From: Acephala macrosclerotiorum
Taxonomy: Eukaryota > Ascomycota > Leotiomycetes > Helotiales > Mollisiaceae
Assembly: GCA_014904845.1 (NCBI GenBank)
Contig: MU119767.1
Coordinates: 1,101-20,089 of the forward strand
Direction: 5' to 3'
DNA length: 18,989 nt
Both the position numbers and the translations under genes were made by a program. Of this stretch, positions 1 to 11,816 are shown in pieces. Positions within the stretch are counted from its first letter, which is position 1, and every line of letters starts with the position of its first letter. The notes under the pieces were generated by a model. It searched no databases and had not been told where the DNA came from. It saw only the letters and a program-made list of their open reading frames with translations.

Positions 1-361
1 TTTTTTTATATTTATTACGTTTATTTTATATTCGATTAAAAATAATTATTAATTTAAATTTATTTTAAATTTTAAATTTAAAATTTTTAATTTAAACGTT
101 TTATAAATATTTAAAATTAAAATAATATTCGTTAATATAAAAAAAATTATTTATTTAAAATCGAATAAATTAATAAAATTTTTAAATAAAAAATTTTTTT
201 TATAAAATTTTATATTAAAAACTTTTTTTTTAAAATTTTCGTTTTTTATATCAAATTATTATAATTAATTTAATTAATTATAAAAGATTCTTAAAATTAT
301 ATTTATTAAAAAAAAAAATTTTAAATTTTTTTTTATAATTTATAATTTTTTAAATTTATTA
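1..361. other. RIP-degraded AT-rich DNA, left end
   Basis: This stretch is almost entirely A and T, with homopolymer A and T runs and stop codons in all frames. Nearly all Cs lie in CpG (for example ACG near 18 and TCG near 33). I see no gene, RNA or clear repeat. The CpG-only survival is the signature left when a fungal RIP system has converted non-CpG cytosines on both strands. The identity of the parent sequence is not recoverable by eye. Confidence 0.7.
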
Positions 362-475
362 TAAGTACAATATTAGTTTAATAGTCACGTGCGGCACTAG
401 GCCAGATCGGGACTAGCGCCGTTTGCGCTAGAGTTGAAATTATATTCTTTAATTTTTGCGCGTTTATTAAATTTA
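362..475. other. Small island that escaped RIP
   Basis: About 110 bases of mixed composition stand in otherwise AT-only DNA. The core, roughly 383-433, contains many non-CpG cytosines and guanines (CAC, GGC, GGGAC), so it has not been through the mutation that stripped its surroundings. It holds a palindromic CACGTG at 386-391 and a perfect 7-bp hairpin at 413-431, and ends in a GCGCG at 468-472. The segment TAGTTTA followed a few bases later by CACGTG recurs in the solo-LTR-like element near 9.6 kb, so this may be a fragment of a related retroelement LTR; the rest does not match visibly. It may alternatively be a MITE remnant or a promoter scrap. There is no open frame of note. Confidence 0.55.
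413..431. repeat. Perfect 7-bp inverted repeat (hairpin)
   Basis: Arms CTAGCGC (413-419) and GCGCTAG (425-431) are exact reverse complements around the 5-base loop CGTTT. It lies in the only GC-containing island of the left 9 kb. No function is assigned. A tRNA arm or bacterial-type terminator is not supported by the context. Confidence 0.6.
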
Positions 476-1349
476 TAATTTATAATAAATTAACGAATTA
501 TTCAATTTATTTATTTATTTTGTTTTTAATTTATTATTAATAATAAATATTTTTAATAATATTAATATTTATATTATAATATTATTAATCGTATTTTTTT
601 AATATAAATTTTATCGAGCGATAAAATTTTTTTTAATAAATATAATTACAATTTATAATATTTTATAATTAAAATTAATATTATATAATAATTATTAATT
701 TAAATAAATTAAAATTAAAAATTTAAACGATTTAAATATATTTTTAATTTATAATATAATTATAATAAATTTAATAAATTTATAAATAAATAAATAAAAT
801 CGTAAAATATTTAAAATTTTAATATTTTTAAATTCGTTTATACGATAATTTTAAATATTTAAAATATTTAAAAAAAAAATTTTAAATTTATTTAAATTAA
901 TTATTTTATAAAAATTAAATATAATATTTTTTATTTTTATTTTTTATATATTTTAATTTTATAAAAATAATAATAAAAATTAAAAAAAAATTAAAAAAAA
1001 TTATTAATATATTTTTAAATTATAAGATTTTATTTTTAAAATCGAAAATTTAAACGAGTTTTTAATTATTAATACGCGATATAAAAAAATAATTACGAAA
1101 TTTAAAAATTTTTTACGAATAAAAATCGAATTTTTTTTTATATTATATTAAATAATTAAAATAATTAATAAAATTAATAATCGATTAAATTATTATTAAT
1201 TTTTAAATATAAATATTAAATTTTTATTAAATTATTATAAAAATAAATTAAATATATTTTTTTTTATAATAATTTAATTAATAAATTAATTATTTAAAAT
1301 AATTATAATTTAAATATTATTAAATTTTTTAAATTTAATAAAATAATTT
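476..1349. other. RIP-degraded AT-rich DNA
   Basis: The stretch has no gene or RNA. In 1021-1140 I count 7 cytosines, all in CpG, and 9 guanines, 7 of them in CpG; the rest of the stretch looks the same. The left edge of the long repeat probably falls somewhere in 1250-1360, but the alignment fades into low-complexity AT and the boundary cannot be fixed by eye. Confidence 0.65.
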
Positions 1350-2707
1350 TTATTTTTATTTTTTATATTTAAAAAAAAATTTATTTATTTATTTTATTTT
1401 AAAATATTAAAAAATTAATATAATTTAAATTATAATTTGTTTTTATTAATAAATATATAAATATATATTATTAAACGAGTTTTAATTATTTAATTATTAA
1501 AAATATTTATATTAAATAATAAAATAATTTAAAAATTTTATATAATAAATTATATTAAAAATTATATCGATTTTTTTAAATTAAATATTATTAAAAAAAA
1601 AAAAAATTTTTAATATATTTTTAATCAATAAAAAATTTTATTTTATAAACGTATAATTTTAATTTTTAAAAATTTTTTTATAATATTTAATTAAATTTAA
1701 TTTAAAGTTTTTTTGATTAAAATTCGTTTTTTAATATTAAAAAAAAAATTTATTTAAATAATTTTTTTAAAAAATCAAAATAATTAATTTATTATTTTTT
1801 TAAAATTTTTAAATTATAAATAAATTATTTAAAATATATTAAAAAAAAAATTTAATATATAATAAAATTAAATTTTATAATATATTTCTTTTTATAAAAA
1901 AATTAATTAATTTTATTATTTTAATAAAAATTAAAAAATTAAAAAAAAATAATAAAATAAATTTTTTTTTTAAAAAAATTAATAAAATAATAATTATAAT
2001 TTAAAATTTATTTATAAAAATTAAATAATAAAAAAAAATATATATAATATAAAAAAAAATTCAATAAAAACAATTTATTAACAATAAAATTTTAATATAT
2101 TAATTTTTTAAAAAAAATGTAATAAAAAATTTTATAAAATAAAAATTATTATAATATTTAAATTAATAAATAATTTAATTAAAAAAATTAAAATCGATTT
2201 TTTATTAATATTTTTTATTTATAATAAAAAATAATAAAAATATTTATAAATTTTAAATAATTATATTTTTATAATTTTAATTTATTTATTATTATTTTTA
2301 AAATATAAATTGAAATTTTTATAAAACGTTATATAATAAATTTAATAAAATTATTTAATATACGAATATTTATAAATATTATAAATAATATTTAAAATTT
2401 TAATATGATTAATAAAATTTAAAATATTAAAAAAAATAATATTTAATTTTTAAATATTATTTATATTATATATATAATTAATTGTTAATTATATATTATT
2501 TAATTAAAATTTATTAATTTATCAAAATAATATAATATTAAATTATAATAAAATAATAATAATTTTATATTTTTTTAATATAAATATAAATATATTATAA
2601 TATTTTTTATTATTTATAATATATTTTTTAAATTTAATTAATATAAAAATCGAAACGTAAAAAAAAAAATTAAAAAATTTAAAAAAATTAAAATTTTTAT
2701 ATTAAAA

Positions 2708-2764
2708 AATTAATAATAATAAAATTATTATTATTATAATTATTATTATTATTATTATTATTAT
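2708..2764. repeat. AAT/ATT trinucleotide tract
   Basis: An (AAT)n run (about 2711-2721) is followed by (ATT)n runs, the longest being 2739-2762 with 8 perfect ATT units, so the tract can fold on itself. A similar AAT-then-ATT tract occupies about 14895-14942 in copy 2, so the microsatellite predates or accompanied the duplication. Unit numbers differ between the copies. Confidence 0.7.
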
Positions 2765-4054
2765 AAATTAATAAAATCAATTAAAAAATTAAAATATTAA
2801 TATTAATAATTTTTTAAAATTTAATATATTAAATATTTATATTATTAATAATAATAATTAATTATTTTTTAAATTAATTTATAAAAATCGAATAATAATT
2901 TTAATATTTATTTTAATTATTAAAAATTTATAAAAACAAAAAATAAAATATAATTTTTTTAAATTTATTTTATTTAAATTTATAATTATTAAATCGTTAT
3001 TTATATTTTTTAAATATATTAACGTTTTTTTATAATTAATAAATTAAAATCTTGTTTTATAAATAGTATATTATAAAAAAATTTTTTGTAATAATAATTA
3101 TATTAATAATTTTAATAATTTTACGAAATATAAAACGTTTTATATATAATATTTATTTGAATTTTTAATATATATATTTATTATAAAATTTATTAATAAA
3201 ATTTTTAATAGATTATTAAAATATTTAAATTCGAAAAAAAGTTTTTTAATTATAATATTTAAATATATTATTAAAAAATCGAATATATTAAAATATAATA
3301 TACGATTTTTTAATTTTATTTATTTAAAATTATATATTATTTTTTTTTTTATATAATTAAAAAAATTTTTATTACGTTTTAAATTTTTATAAATTTATTA
3401 TTAATATTATTAATTATAATTATTTTTTTAAATAAAAATTTATTAATAATTTTTTATAAATTATTAAAATCGTATTATATAATTTATATAAACGTATTAT
3501 AATTATTTTCGTTTTATTTTTTATATACAAAATTTATATTTTTAATATTTAATAAAATATTTTTTTAAAATATAATAATAATATTATAAAAATTTCAAAA
3601 GAAAAATTTATTAATAAAATTAAAATAAATTATAAATTTTTATATTTATAAAATAATTATATAAAAAAAATAAATAAATATTTTTATATTTTAAATAATT
3701 AAAAATTATAAAATTTATTTATTTTTATAAATGTTTTTTTAAAAAATATTAATATATATAATTAAAATATTATAATATTAATTTCAAATAAAAATTTTTT
3801 AGAATAAAATTAAATAAAATAAATATTTATAAATTATTTTTATAAAAATTTTTTTTATAAAATATTTAAATAAATAAAATATATTTAATTAATAAAATTA
3901 TATATATATAAAATAATTAAATTAAAATTTAAAAAAATAAAAATAAAAAATAATATTAAAAAAAAATTAAAAAATTTTAAAAAAAAAAATTTAAAAAATT
4001 AAAATTTTTTTATAAATTATAATAAATATTATATTAATAAACGTTTATATTATT

Positions 4055-4074
4055 TAAATATAATTAAATATAAT
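4055..4074. repeat. 10-bp tandem repeat, two units (copy 1)
   Basis: The decamer TAAATATAAT occurs twice head-to-tail, at 4055-4064 and 4065-4074. The corresponding place in copy 2 (15725-15754) has three units, a replication-slippage difference between the two repeat copies. Confidence 0.75.
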
Positions 4075-5399
4075 TAAAATATATTTAAAAATAATAAAAA
4101 AAAGATTTATAAATTTTAAAAATTAAAATTTTTTAAAATTTTTAAAAAAAAAAAATAATATAATTTAATTTTTTTATATAATAAAATCGTTTTAATTATA
4201 ATAAAAAACTTTTTCTTAAAATATAAATAAAAATATTTTAAAAAAAATCGATAAAAAAAAATTATTATAAATAAAAATAAAAATAAAATTTTTTAATTGA
4301 AAAATTATATATATTTATTTTTTTGAATTTTATTAAATTTAAAAATACAAATTATAATTTTAATTTTTATTTTAATTTTTTAAATATTTTATTTATTATA
4401 AAATTTGTGAATTATTTTTTTTTTATATTCGTATTTTTATTATTATTAAAATTAATAAATTTAATAATATTTTTATTTTTATTATTATTTAAAAAATTTT
4501 AATAATTTTTTTTTTATTAAATTTAATATAAATTTAATTATTTATATAATAATTTAATATTTTTAAATATATTTTAATTAATAAATTTAATATTATAAAT
4601 TAAAATAATTTTTTTTTTAAATTAATTTTTTTATATTTAATTTTATTTACAATTATATTTTTTTTTTAATTTTATTTCGTATTTTAATTAATTTTTTTTA
4701 TTTTTTTTTATTAAAATAATTAATATTATAATAATAAATTAATATTTTTATTTAATTATTTTATTTATTTTCGAATTATATATAAAAATAATAATTCGTT
4801 TAATTTTAAATTTATTTAATTTTTTAATAATTATTTTTTTAAATTCAAGTTTTTTATTTAATTTTATATAATTAAAAATATTATATTTATAAATAATATT
4901 ATTATAAATAAATTTAATAATTTTTTTAAAAATTAAATTTTTTATTAATTTAATTTTAATTTAATTAAAAAAATTATTTTATATTATAAAAATTTTATTA
5001 TATTTATTTTAATATAATAAAATAATAAAATTTATTTTTATTTTTATATTAATAATTATTTTAATTTATTATAAAATTTTAAATATTTTTATAATATTTT
5101 TTTTAATAATATTAATTAATTATTCGATAATAAAATTTTTTTTTTTAATATATTCGAATTTATTATATAATTTAATTATAATTATTATATATTATTTTAA
5201 ATCGTTTAAAATAAATCGAAATAAATAAAATTTAATAAAATTTTTTTATAATATTTTATTTCGTATATTATAATCGATAAATTTTTAAATTAATTTATAA
5301 AATTTTATTTTTAAAAATTATTTTAATTATTTTAAAATTATTAAATATTAAATAATATTTTAAAAATAATTCGAATAATTATTATTAAAAAAAAATAAT

Positions 5400-5421
5400 A
5401 TTATTATTATTATTATTATTT
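5400..5421. repeat. ATT microsatellite
   Basis: About seven perfect ATT units. It sits inside copy 1 of the long repeat; I saw no counterpart in copy 2, which is deleted around here. Confidence 0.7.
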
Positions 5422-6450
5422 AAGAATTTATTAATTTTTAAAAAAAAAAAAATTAATATAATATACGTAAAAAATATAATTAATATTAAAAATTAAAAAT
5501 TAAAAATATTATATTTAAAAAAAGATTTTAAATTTAATTTAATAATTTAAATAAATATTTTCGTTTTATATATTTGTTTTTAATTATAAATAATTTATTT
5601 TTAATTTGTAAATTAATTTTACGTTTTTTAATTAAAATTAAAATTATTTTAATATAATTAAATTTAATTATAATAAATTTATTAATATTTTTTTTTTTTA
5701 AATTATTATTTTTTATTCGCAATTTTTTAAATAATTCATTTATAATAATATAAATATTTTTTTTAATATATTTGATTTTAAAATAAAATAATTATATTTA
5801 AACGAATTAATAAATAATTAAAATATTAAAAAAATTTATTATAATTTAATTTAATTAAATAATAAACGTATTAATATTCGTTTTAAAAATAAAATAAATA
5901 TTATATAATTAAAATTATAATTTACGAAAATATTTTAAAATATTTTAAAAAAAAATTTATTATATTATAATTTTATTTAATAATATTTTAAAACTTGAAT
6001 ATATATCGAATTATTTATTTTTATTTTTTATTATTATATTAATTAAATATTTTTTTATATTTTTATTAATTAATATTAATATTTAAAATAATTATTTTTT
6101 ATTTATTAATAAAATTATAATAAATTTTATAAAATATTAAAATCGTTATAAATTTATTTTATAAAAATATTATAATAATTTTTTATTTTTTTTTTTATTT
6201 GAAAATCTTTTTTTAATTAATTAATATAACGATTTAATAATAATATTAAAATATTAAATATTATAATAAAATAATAAAATATAAAATAAAAAAATTTAAT
6301 TGTAAATTAATTTATTTTAATTAATAAATTAAATTTATTTAAAATAATTTATAAATCGTAAATTAATTAATTAATTAATTAAAATAACAATAAAAAAAAT
6401 TATTAATTAATTTATAATAAATAAAAACTTTTTTTATATTAAAAAATACG

Positions 6451-6490
6451 TAATTAATATTATTTTTGAAATTAATTATTTATAAAAATT
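6451..6490. repeat. Short dispersed repeat, matches 13743-13781
   Basis: A stretch of nearly 40 bases around TTTTTGAAATTAATTATTTA resembles 13743-13781, with TTTTG here and TTTCG there, a C/T transition at a CpG. Similarity may continue weakly for about 60 more bases. It lies just right of copy 1, whereas its partner lies left of copy 2, so it is not collinear with the main repeat pair. Confidence 0.45.
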
Positions 6491-7353
6491 TTTAAAAAAA
6501 AATTTTAAAATATATTTATTATTATTTTTTTATTATATATATATATTTTTTTTTAAATTAAAATTAATTTATATTTATATTTTTTATAAATATATTATAA
6601 TATTAATTATTAATTATAATTAAATATAAACGTTTTTAAATATATTTATAAATTTATAAAATATAAAATTATATTTTTTTATATTTTATATAATATTTAT
6701 TAAATAAATTATATTAAATTTATTAAAATTAATAAAAAATTAATTAATTAATAATAATAATTTATAATAATATAATTATTAATTTTTATTCGTTTTAAAA
6801 TATATTTAAATTGTATTTATTATTATTATTAAATTATAATGTTTTTTTTATAATTTTATTATAATAAAATATATTTTATTATAATTAATATATATTTTTA
6901 TTAAATTCGTAAACGATTTTATTAATATATTTTATAAAAATTAAAAATTTATATTTTTTTTAATTTTATAAATTATTTTAAAAAAATAATTTTATTTTAA
7001 ATATTATTCGTATTTTATTTAAAATAAATATAAAATTTATTTTTATATATTAATTAATTTATTATTTTTTTTAATTTTTTTATAATATTTTTTTTATTTA
7101 TAATAATTTATTTTTTATTTTTTAATAATTATATTTTTTATTTATTTATTAAAATTATTTTTAAAATATTTTTATATAATATAATTTATATATTTATTTT
7201 ATTTATAAAATTTAATATTAAATATAATAAATATATTAATTTTATAAATAATTTTATAAACGATTTAAACGTTTTAATAAAAATAAATAATAAAAACAAA
7301 TATAAAAACGAATATACGTTTAAAAAAAAAAAAAATTTTTAATTAATTAATTC

Positions 7354-7392
7354 AATAAACGTTTTTAATAAATATTTTTAATAAATGTTTTT
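7354..7392. repeat. 13-bp tandem triplicate with CG, TA and TG states
   Basis: Three head-to-tail 13-mers read AATAAACGTTTTT (7354-7366), AATAAATATTTTT (7367-7379) and AATAAATGTTTTT (7380-7392). They differ only at the central dinucleotide: CG, TA and TG. The simplest ancestor has CG, with C-to-T alone giving TG and C-to-T plus G-to-A giving TA. This shows that CpG is also mutated here on occasion, but less completely than other contexts. Confidence 0.8.
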
Positions 7393-9556
7393 ATAAAATA
7401 TTATTTAATAATAATTTATAAAAATTTTATATAATCGTAATATTAAATTAATATATTATTTAATTAATTTAAAATTATAAAATATAAATATAATTAAAAT
7501 AAAAAATAAAAAATAATATTAATTTAATATAATATTTAAAATTAAATAATAAATATAATACTTTAATTAATTTTTAATTAAATTTTTCGTAAAATAATAT
7601 TATTTTATATAATAAACGTAAATTTAAATTAATTATTTAAAAATATAAATTTTTTTATAATTAATATTTTTAAATTTTTAAAAAATATTTAAATATTTTA
7701 ATTTTATTTTTATAAAAAAAAAAAAAATTTTTTTTATAATTTAATAATATTTAATAATATTTAATCGAGATTTTTTAATATTTTTTATAATAAATTTATA
7801 AATATTATTAATTTATTATATTTTTTTTTAATAAAATTTTATTAATTTATAATTAAAAATAATTATTAATTAATATTATATTATTAATAAATAATTTAAA
7901 TATATGTAAAAAAATTTTAAAATTTTAATATAAATATTAAATTATTATTATTATTTAAATTATATAAAAAATAAAACTCGAAAATAAAAATAAAATAATA
8001 TTAATTATATACGATTTTAAATTTTATATTAATATTTATAATATTTATTTTAATAATTTAAATTGTATTTAATTAAATATAATAAAAAATTTAATTAAAA
8101 TTTAATAATTATTTTAATAATAAAATAAATAATTTATATATAATAAAATTTTATTAATTTTATTAAATTATTTTATAATATTTTAATAATTTTAATTTTT
8201 TTTTAATTATTATATAATAATTTTTTAAATATATATAAAAAGTTTATTATTAAATAATATTATAAAAATATAAAAAAATTTAAATAAAATAATTAAAAAT
8301 AAAATAATAATTAAAATAAATAAAAATATTAAACGTATTAAAAAAAAAATTTTTAATATATTAATAATTATATTTTAATTATATTAATATTTTTTAAAAA
8401 TAATAATAAATAAATTATAATAATAAAAAAATTATAAAATAAAATTAAAAAAAATAAAATTAAAAATATTCTTTTTATAATTTTATTATTATAATAAATT
8501 TTTTAATATATTAATTATAAAATTATTTAATATTTTATTAATATAAATAAAATTTTTAATTATTTAATAAAATTTATTATTTTTAAATATTTTTGAAAAA
8601 TATAAAAATTATAAATTAAATTTTTTATTATTAAATATAATTATATTAATAATTAAAAAATTATAATTGAATAAAAATTATATTAATTTTAATAATAATT
8701 ATTTTAATAATTATTTTTTAATTATATAAATAAATAAATATATTTTTTTAAAAACAAAATATAATAAAATTATTAATAAAAAAATAATAATTAAATAAAA
8801 TTAATTAAATAAAAAATTTAAATTTTTAAAAAATATTATAATTTTATATTTGTTTTTTTTTTAATTTAATATAATATATATTAAAATAAATATAAAATTT
8901 TAAAATTAAAAATAATTAAAATTATAAATTATAAATAAAATATAAATATTAATAAAATTATTTATTATAATTTTAAAAATATTAATAAATATAATAAATA
9001 AAAAAATTTAATTTATTTAAAAATAAAATAAATTTAAAAATTAATATTTTTAAATTTTTTTTTAATTATTAAAATTTAAAATAAAATAAATAATATTATT
9101 ATTAAATTTATTATTAAAAATAAAAAATTAAAATAAAATTTATTATTTTTATTATTATTAAAATTAAAAAATTATTAAAAAATTTTAATTAATTATTTTT
9201 ATAAAAATATATAATAATAAATTTAAATATTATAAAAAAAATTTTATTAAATATATTTATATAAATATTTAAAAATTTGCATTTAAAAATTATTAAAATA
9301 AATTTTTAATTATATTTATTAAAAAAATTATTAAATTTTATTAAAATATTTTTTTGATTTTAAAAAAAAAATTTATTTAATAATTTATAAACAAATTAAT
9401 AATAAACGAATTTTTTTTTATTATTTAATATAATTATATTTTATTAATTTATATAATAACGAATTAATAAAATTATTTAAAATTTAAAATTTAATAATAT
9501 TTAATTAAATTTTAATTTAATTATAAATTTTATATAATTTGAATTAATTAATATAT

Positions 9557-9686
9557 TGTAGTAGAATTGAGTGATAGTATTGTCGATTCGCGTTGAACTA
9601 GTTTAGCACGTGATCTGTTTCTGGATATAAGAGATCTGGCATCTTGTAATCCTAGAAAACAATTGAGTATCTTTTGCCTTTTTACA
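9557..9686. mobile_element. Solo-LTR-like element, 130 bp, not RIPed
   Basis: A 130-base stretch of ordinary composition begins TGTAG and ends TTACA, the TG...CA termini of retrotransposon long terminal repeats, and is flanked by ATAT on both sides as a possible target-site duplication. Inside are CACGTG at 9607-9612, a TATA-like TATAAG at 9626-9631, and TTGTAAT near 9644 that could belong to the 3' processing region. This order resembles short LTRs of fungal Copia-like elements, which would place transcription on the + strand. No internal retrotransposon domains or second LTR lie nearby, so it would be a solo LTR. Its abundant non-CpG Cs show it escaped RIP, either because it is too short to be recognised or because it inserted after the surroundings were mutated. 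A small MITE is the alternative. Confidence 0.55.
9607..9612. promoter_or_regulatory. CACGTG (E-box-like) palindrome in the LTR-like element
   Basis: A perfect palindrome 14 bases upstream of the TATAAG at 9626-9631. CACGTG is the binding site of fungal bHLH factors, and its place before the TATA-like site fits an LTR promoter. The motif also occurs at 386-391 in the first island. Binding is inference only. Confidence 0.35.
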
Positions 9687-9691
9687 ATATA

Positions 9692-11400
9692 AATTAAAAT
9701 TTTGATATTTTTTATTAAATCGATTATATATTAATTTAAAATTACGAAATTATTAAATTATTATATTTAAATATTTTAATTAAATTTAAATAAAATCGCT
9801 TATTATAAAAAATATTAATATTATATATATATAAAAAAATTAATATTAATTTTTATATTAAATAAATAATTAAAAATTTATTAAAAATAATTTTTTTTAA
9901 TAAAATACGATTATATTTATTATAATTTAAATATAAAATTTAAATAAAACGATTTTTAAATATTTTAAAATATTATATTAAAAATTAATTTAAAAATAAT
10001 TAAATTTATATTTAAATATACGAATAAAAACTATTATATATAATAAATTTTATTATATTTATTAAAACGTATTAAAATATTATTAAACGTTTTTTGGATT
10101 TTTATTAAATTTTTAAATTATATTTAAAAATATTTATAATATAATTTTATTTTAAATAAAAATAAAAACGATTTTTAAAATTTTTATAATTAAATTTTTT
10201 TTTTATTAAAATACAATTAAATTATATTTTATAAATTATAAATATTATAATAAAAATATTTAATATAATAATTAAATTAATTATAAAAAATTAATAATAA
10301 ATTAAAATAAAAATAAATTTTTCGTTTATAAAAATTCGAATTATTAAAATGTTTATTATATATTAAATATATATATATATATATATATAATAATTTTATA
10401 ATAAAAATAAAATAATTTAATTTATAATTAAATTCGAAAAATTAAATTTTAATATTATTAAAAAATATAAATAATTTATTATTATATATTAAACGTTTTT
10501 ATAAATACTATAATTAATATTAATATAATTTAACGATTTATAATTAATAAAAAATAATAATTAAATTTAAAATTAATAAATTTTTATTTTTTAAAATTAT
10601 TAATATAAATATATTAATTAAATATTTTACGTTTTATATAATTTTAATAATATATTTAAAATAAATAATAAATTTCCTTTTTTAAAATATTAAAATATTT
10701 ATAAATATTATTTATTTTATTTAAAATTTTAATTTATAATAATTATAAAATTATTATAATCAAAATCGATTTTATTATTTAATTAAAATAAAATTTAAAT
10801 AATTATATAAACGTTTTAAATATTTTATAAATTTTAAAAAAATTAAAAAAATAAATTTTTTTATTAATAATATTAAATAAATAATAAAATTTTTAATCGT
10901 TTTAAATTTATATTACGTAATAATTATAATATTTTAAATTATAAAGTTTTTTATTAATATATTAATAAAAAAAAATATAAAACGTTTTTTAAACGTATTA
11001 AATCGATATTTATTATTTATAATTTTAAAATAAATTTTAATTTTAAAAATTTTTATAATAATATTAAAAATATAAATATTAATTTAAAAATTATATCAAT
11101 AAAAATTTATAATTTAATTAATTTAATAAAAAAATATTACGTTTTATTAAAACGTATATATAATATATTATTTTAAAAAATATTTAATTTATAAAAAAAA
11201 AAAAACAATTTTGAATAATAATTAAAATAATTAATAATATAATAAAATTAAATAATATTATTTTATACTTTTTATTTTTAATATTTATTTTCGAATATTA
11301 TAATAAAACGCGTTTATAATATTAATTATTATTAAAATTAAAATAATAAAAAATATAATAATTATATTTTAAAAATATTTATTTATTTAATTTAAAAATT
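9692..11400. other. RIP-degraded AT-rich DNA, 1.7 kb
   Basis: There is no gene or RNA. Cs and Gs are almost all in ACG or TCG contexts (for example AAACGTTTT near 10085 and 10493, TCGAT near 11003). It contains a 23-base pure AT-dinucleotide run at 10367-10389. CpG sites appear somewhat denser here than in 1.4-9.5 kb; a count would be needed to confirm that. Confidence 0.65.
10367..10389. repeat. (AT)n dinucleotide run, 23 bases
   Basis: An uninterrupted alternating AT tract, self-complementary and able to extrude as a cruciform. It is a common product of slippage in AT-rich DNA, and no function is inferred. Confidence 0.8.
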
Positions 11401-11690
11401 AATATTAATACTTTTTACAATAAGCGATTTTATTCAAATTTAATTAAAATATTTAAATATAGCGATTTAATTGATTTATTAAAGAATTTTATTATAAAAA
11501 TATTTTAAAAAAATATATAATCGTTTTAACGAAAAATATTAAAATTTTAATTAATATACGATTACAATTATAAATTATTTATTAATACAAATTATATAAA
11601 ACTTGCAAATAAATTGAAACTTAATTAAATATTATTAGATTCCAAGTTTTAAGCGATTTTATTAATCCGTTATTGCGCAAATTAATAGAA
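11401..11690. other. Graded transition from RIPed to intact DNA
   Basis: Going right, non-CpG Cs and Gs reappear gradually: CTTTTTAC near 11411, AAGCGATT at 11422, then CTTGCAAA near 11602 and TCCAAG near 11641. A 14-mer, TAAGCGATTTTATT, occurs at 11421-11434 and again at 11650-11663, 229 bases apart, close to the period of the tandem units that follow; AGCGATTTAATTGATTTATT at 11461 also loosely resembles part of those units. The zone may therefore be an older, partly mutated member of the same tandem array. No gene is visible. Confidence 0.5.
11650..11663. repeat. 14-bp direct repeat of 11421-11434
   Basis: TAAGCGATTTTATT is exactly repeated 229 bases apart across the transition zone. The spacing is near the 196-213-bp period of the neighbouring units, so it may mark a decayed unit. 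Confidence 0.55.
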
Positions 11691-11696
11691 TATAAT

Positions 11697-11736
11697 CGCA
11701 CTTAGCAAAAATCGCGATCGCAAAACTCTAAGTGCG
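11697..11736. repeat. 9-bp inverted repeat around a GCGATCGC palindrome
   Basis: CGCACTTAG (11697-11705) and CTAAGTGCG (11728-11736) are exact reverse complements. The 22-base spacer is itself centred on overlapping palindromes ATCGCGAT (11711-11718) and GCGATCGC (11714-11721) flanked by A-runs. The right arm overlaps the first AAGTGCG boundary motif of the tandem units, so the structure caps the left edge of the array. Confidence 0.65.
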
Positions 11737-11791
11737 CTTTTGCCTTAGGCATTTAGTACTTAGGTGCTAGAATACCAAAAATCCATTCCAC

Positions 11792-11803
11792 AGCTGCGCA
11801 GCT
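11792..11803. repeat. 12-bp perfect palindrome AGCTGCGCAGCT (unit A)
   Basis: An exact self-complementary dodecamer, identical in unit B (11988-11999) although the following bases have diverged. The conservation through a zone of heavy transition differences is notable, but two copies are too few to prove constraint. Confidence 0.75.
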
Positions 11804-11816
11804 TTCGAGGGGAGTC

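Larger units (their letters stand above)
1350..6260. mobile_element. RIP-destroyed long repeat, copy 1 (probable transposon)
   Basis: This block aligns collinearly, in the same orientation, with 14095-17113. Anchors by hand: 1411-1490 with about 14165-14250; 1991 with 14553; 3171-3180 with 15221-15230; 3321 with 15298; 4521-4620 with about 15991-16090; 4866-4925 with 16261-16320; 5731 with 16755; 6031 with 17019; 6195-6257 with 17044-17113. The coordinate offset drifts from about 12,750 to about 10,850, so this copy is nearly 2 kb longer. Mismatches at the anchors are mostly C/T or G/A (for example AAACGAG here against AAACAAA there near 1473), as expected of RIP acting on duplicated DNA. A dispersed, multi-kilobase repeat subject to RIP is most likely a transposable element, but no coding trace survives, so the class is unknown. 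The edges are approximate. Confidence 0.7.
6261..9551. other. RIP-degraded AT-rich DNA, 3.3 kb
   Basis: There is no gene, RNA or GC island. Surviving Cs are mainly in ACG or TCG; a few non-CpG Cs are scattered through it (for example near 7353 and 9270). Two local structures are visible: a 13-bp triplicate at 7354-7392, and a stretch at about 6451-6490 resembling 13743-13781. The length and uniformity suggest further transposon remains, but I could not pair this block with another part of the window. Confidence 0.65.
9552..9691. repeat. 9-bp terminal inverted flanks of the LTR-like element
   Basis: TATATTGTA (9552-9560) and TACAATATA (9683-9691) are exact reverse complements bracketing the whole GC-containing island. 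The inner four bases TGTA/TACA fit LTR termini, and the outer ATAT on each side (9553-9556 and 9687-9690) fits a 4-bp target-site duplication. A transposon TIR is the alternative reading; the sequences further inside are not complementary, which favours an LTR. Confidence 0.6.

Noticed and set aside
375..435. tRNA or other small RNA gene in the first island
   Set aside because: Only one 7-bp stem can be drawn; no acceptor, anticodon and T arms, and no B-box (GGTTCGAATCC-like) motif is visible.
5534..5722. Minus-strand open frame of 62 codons made mostly of Lys, Asn, Ile and Leu
   Set aside because: The composition is only what AT-rich DNA encodes, the start would be TTG, there is no domain, and it lies inside a RIP-mutated repeat copy. 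It is the chance gap between stops.
10367..10389. AT-dinucleotide run as a replication origin or special element
   Set aside because: In DNA of this composition a 23-base AT run is readily produced by slippage, and nothing around it adds support.
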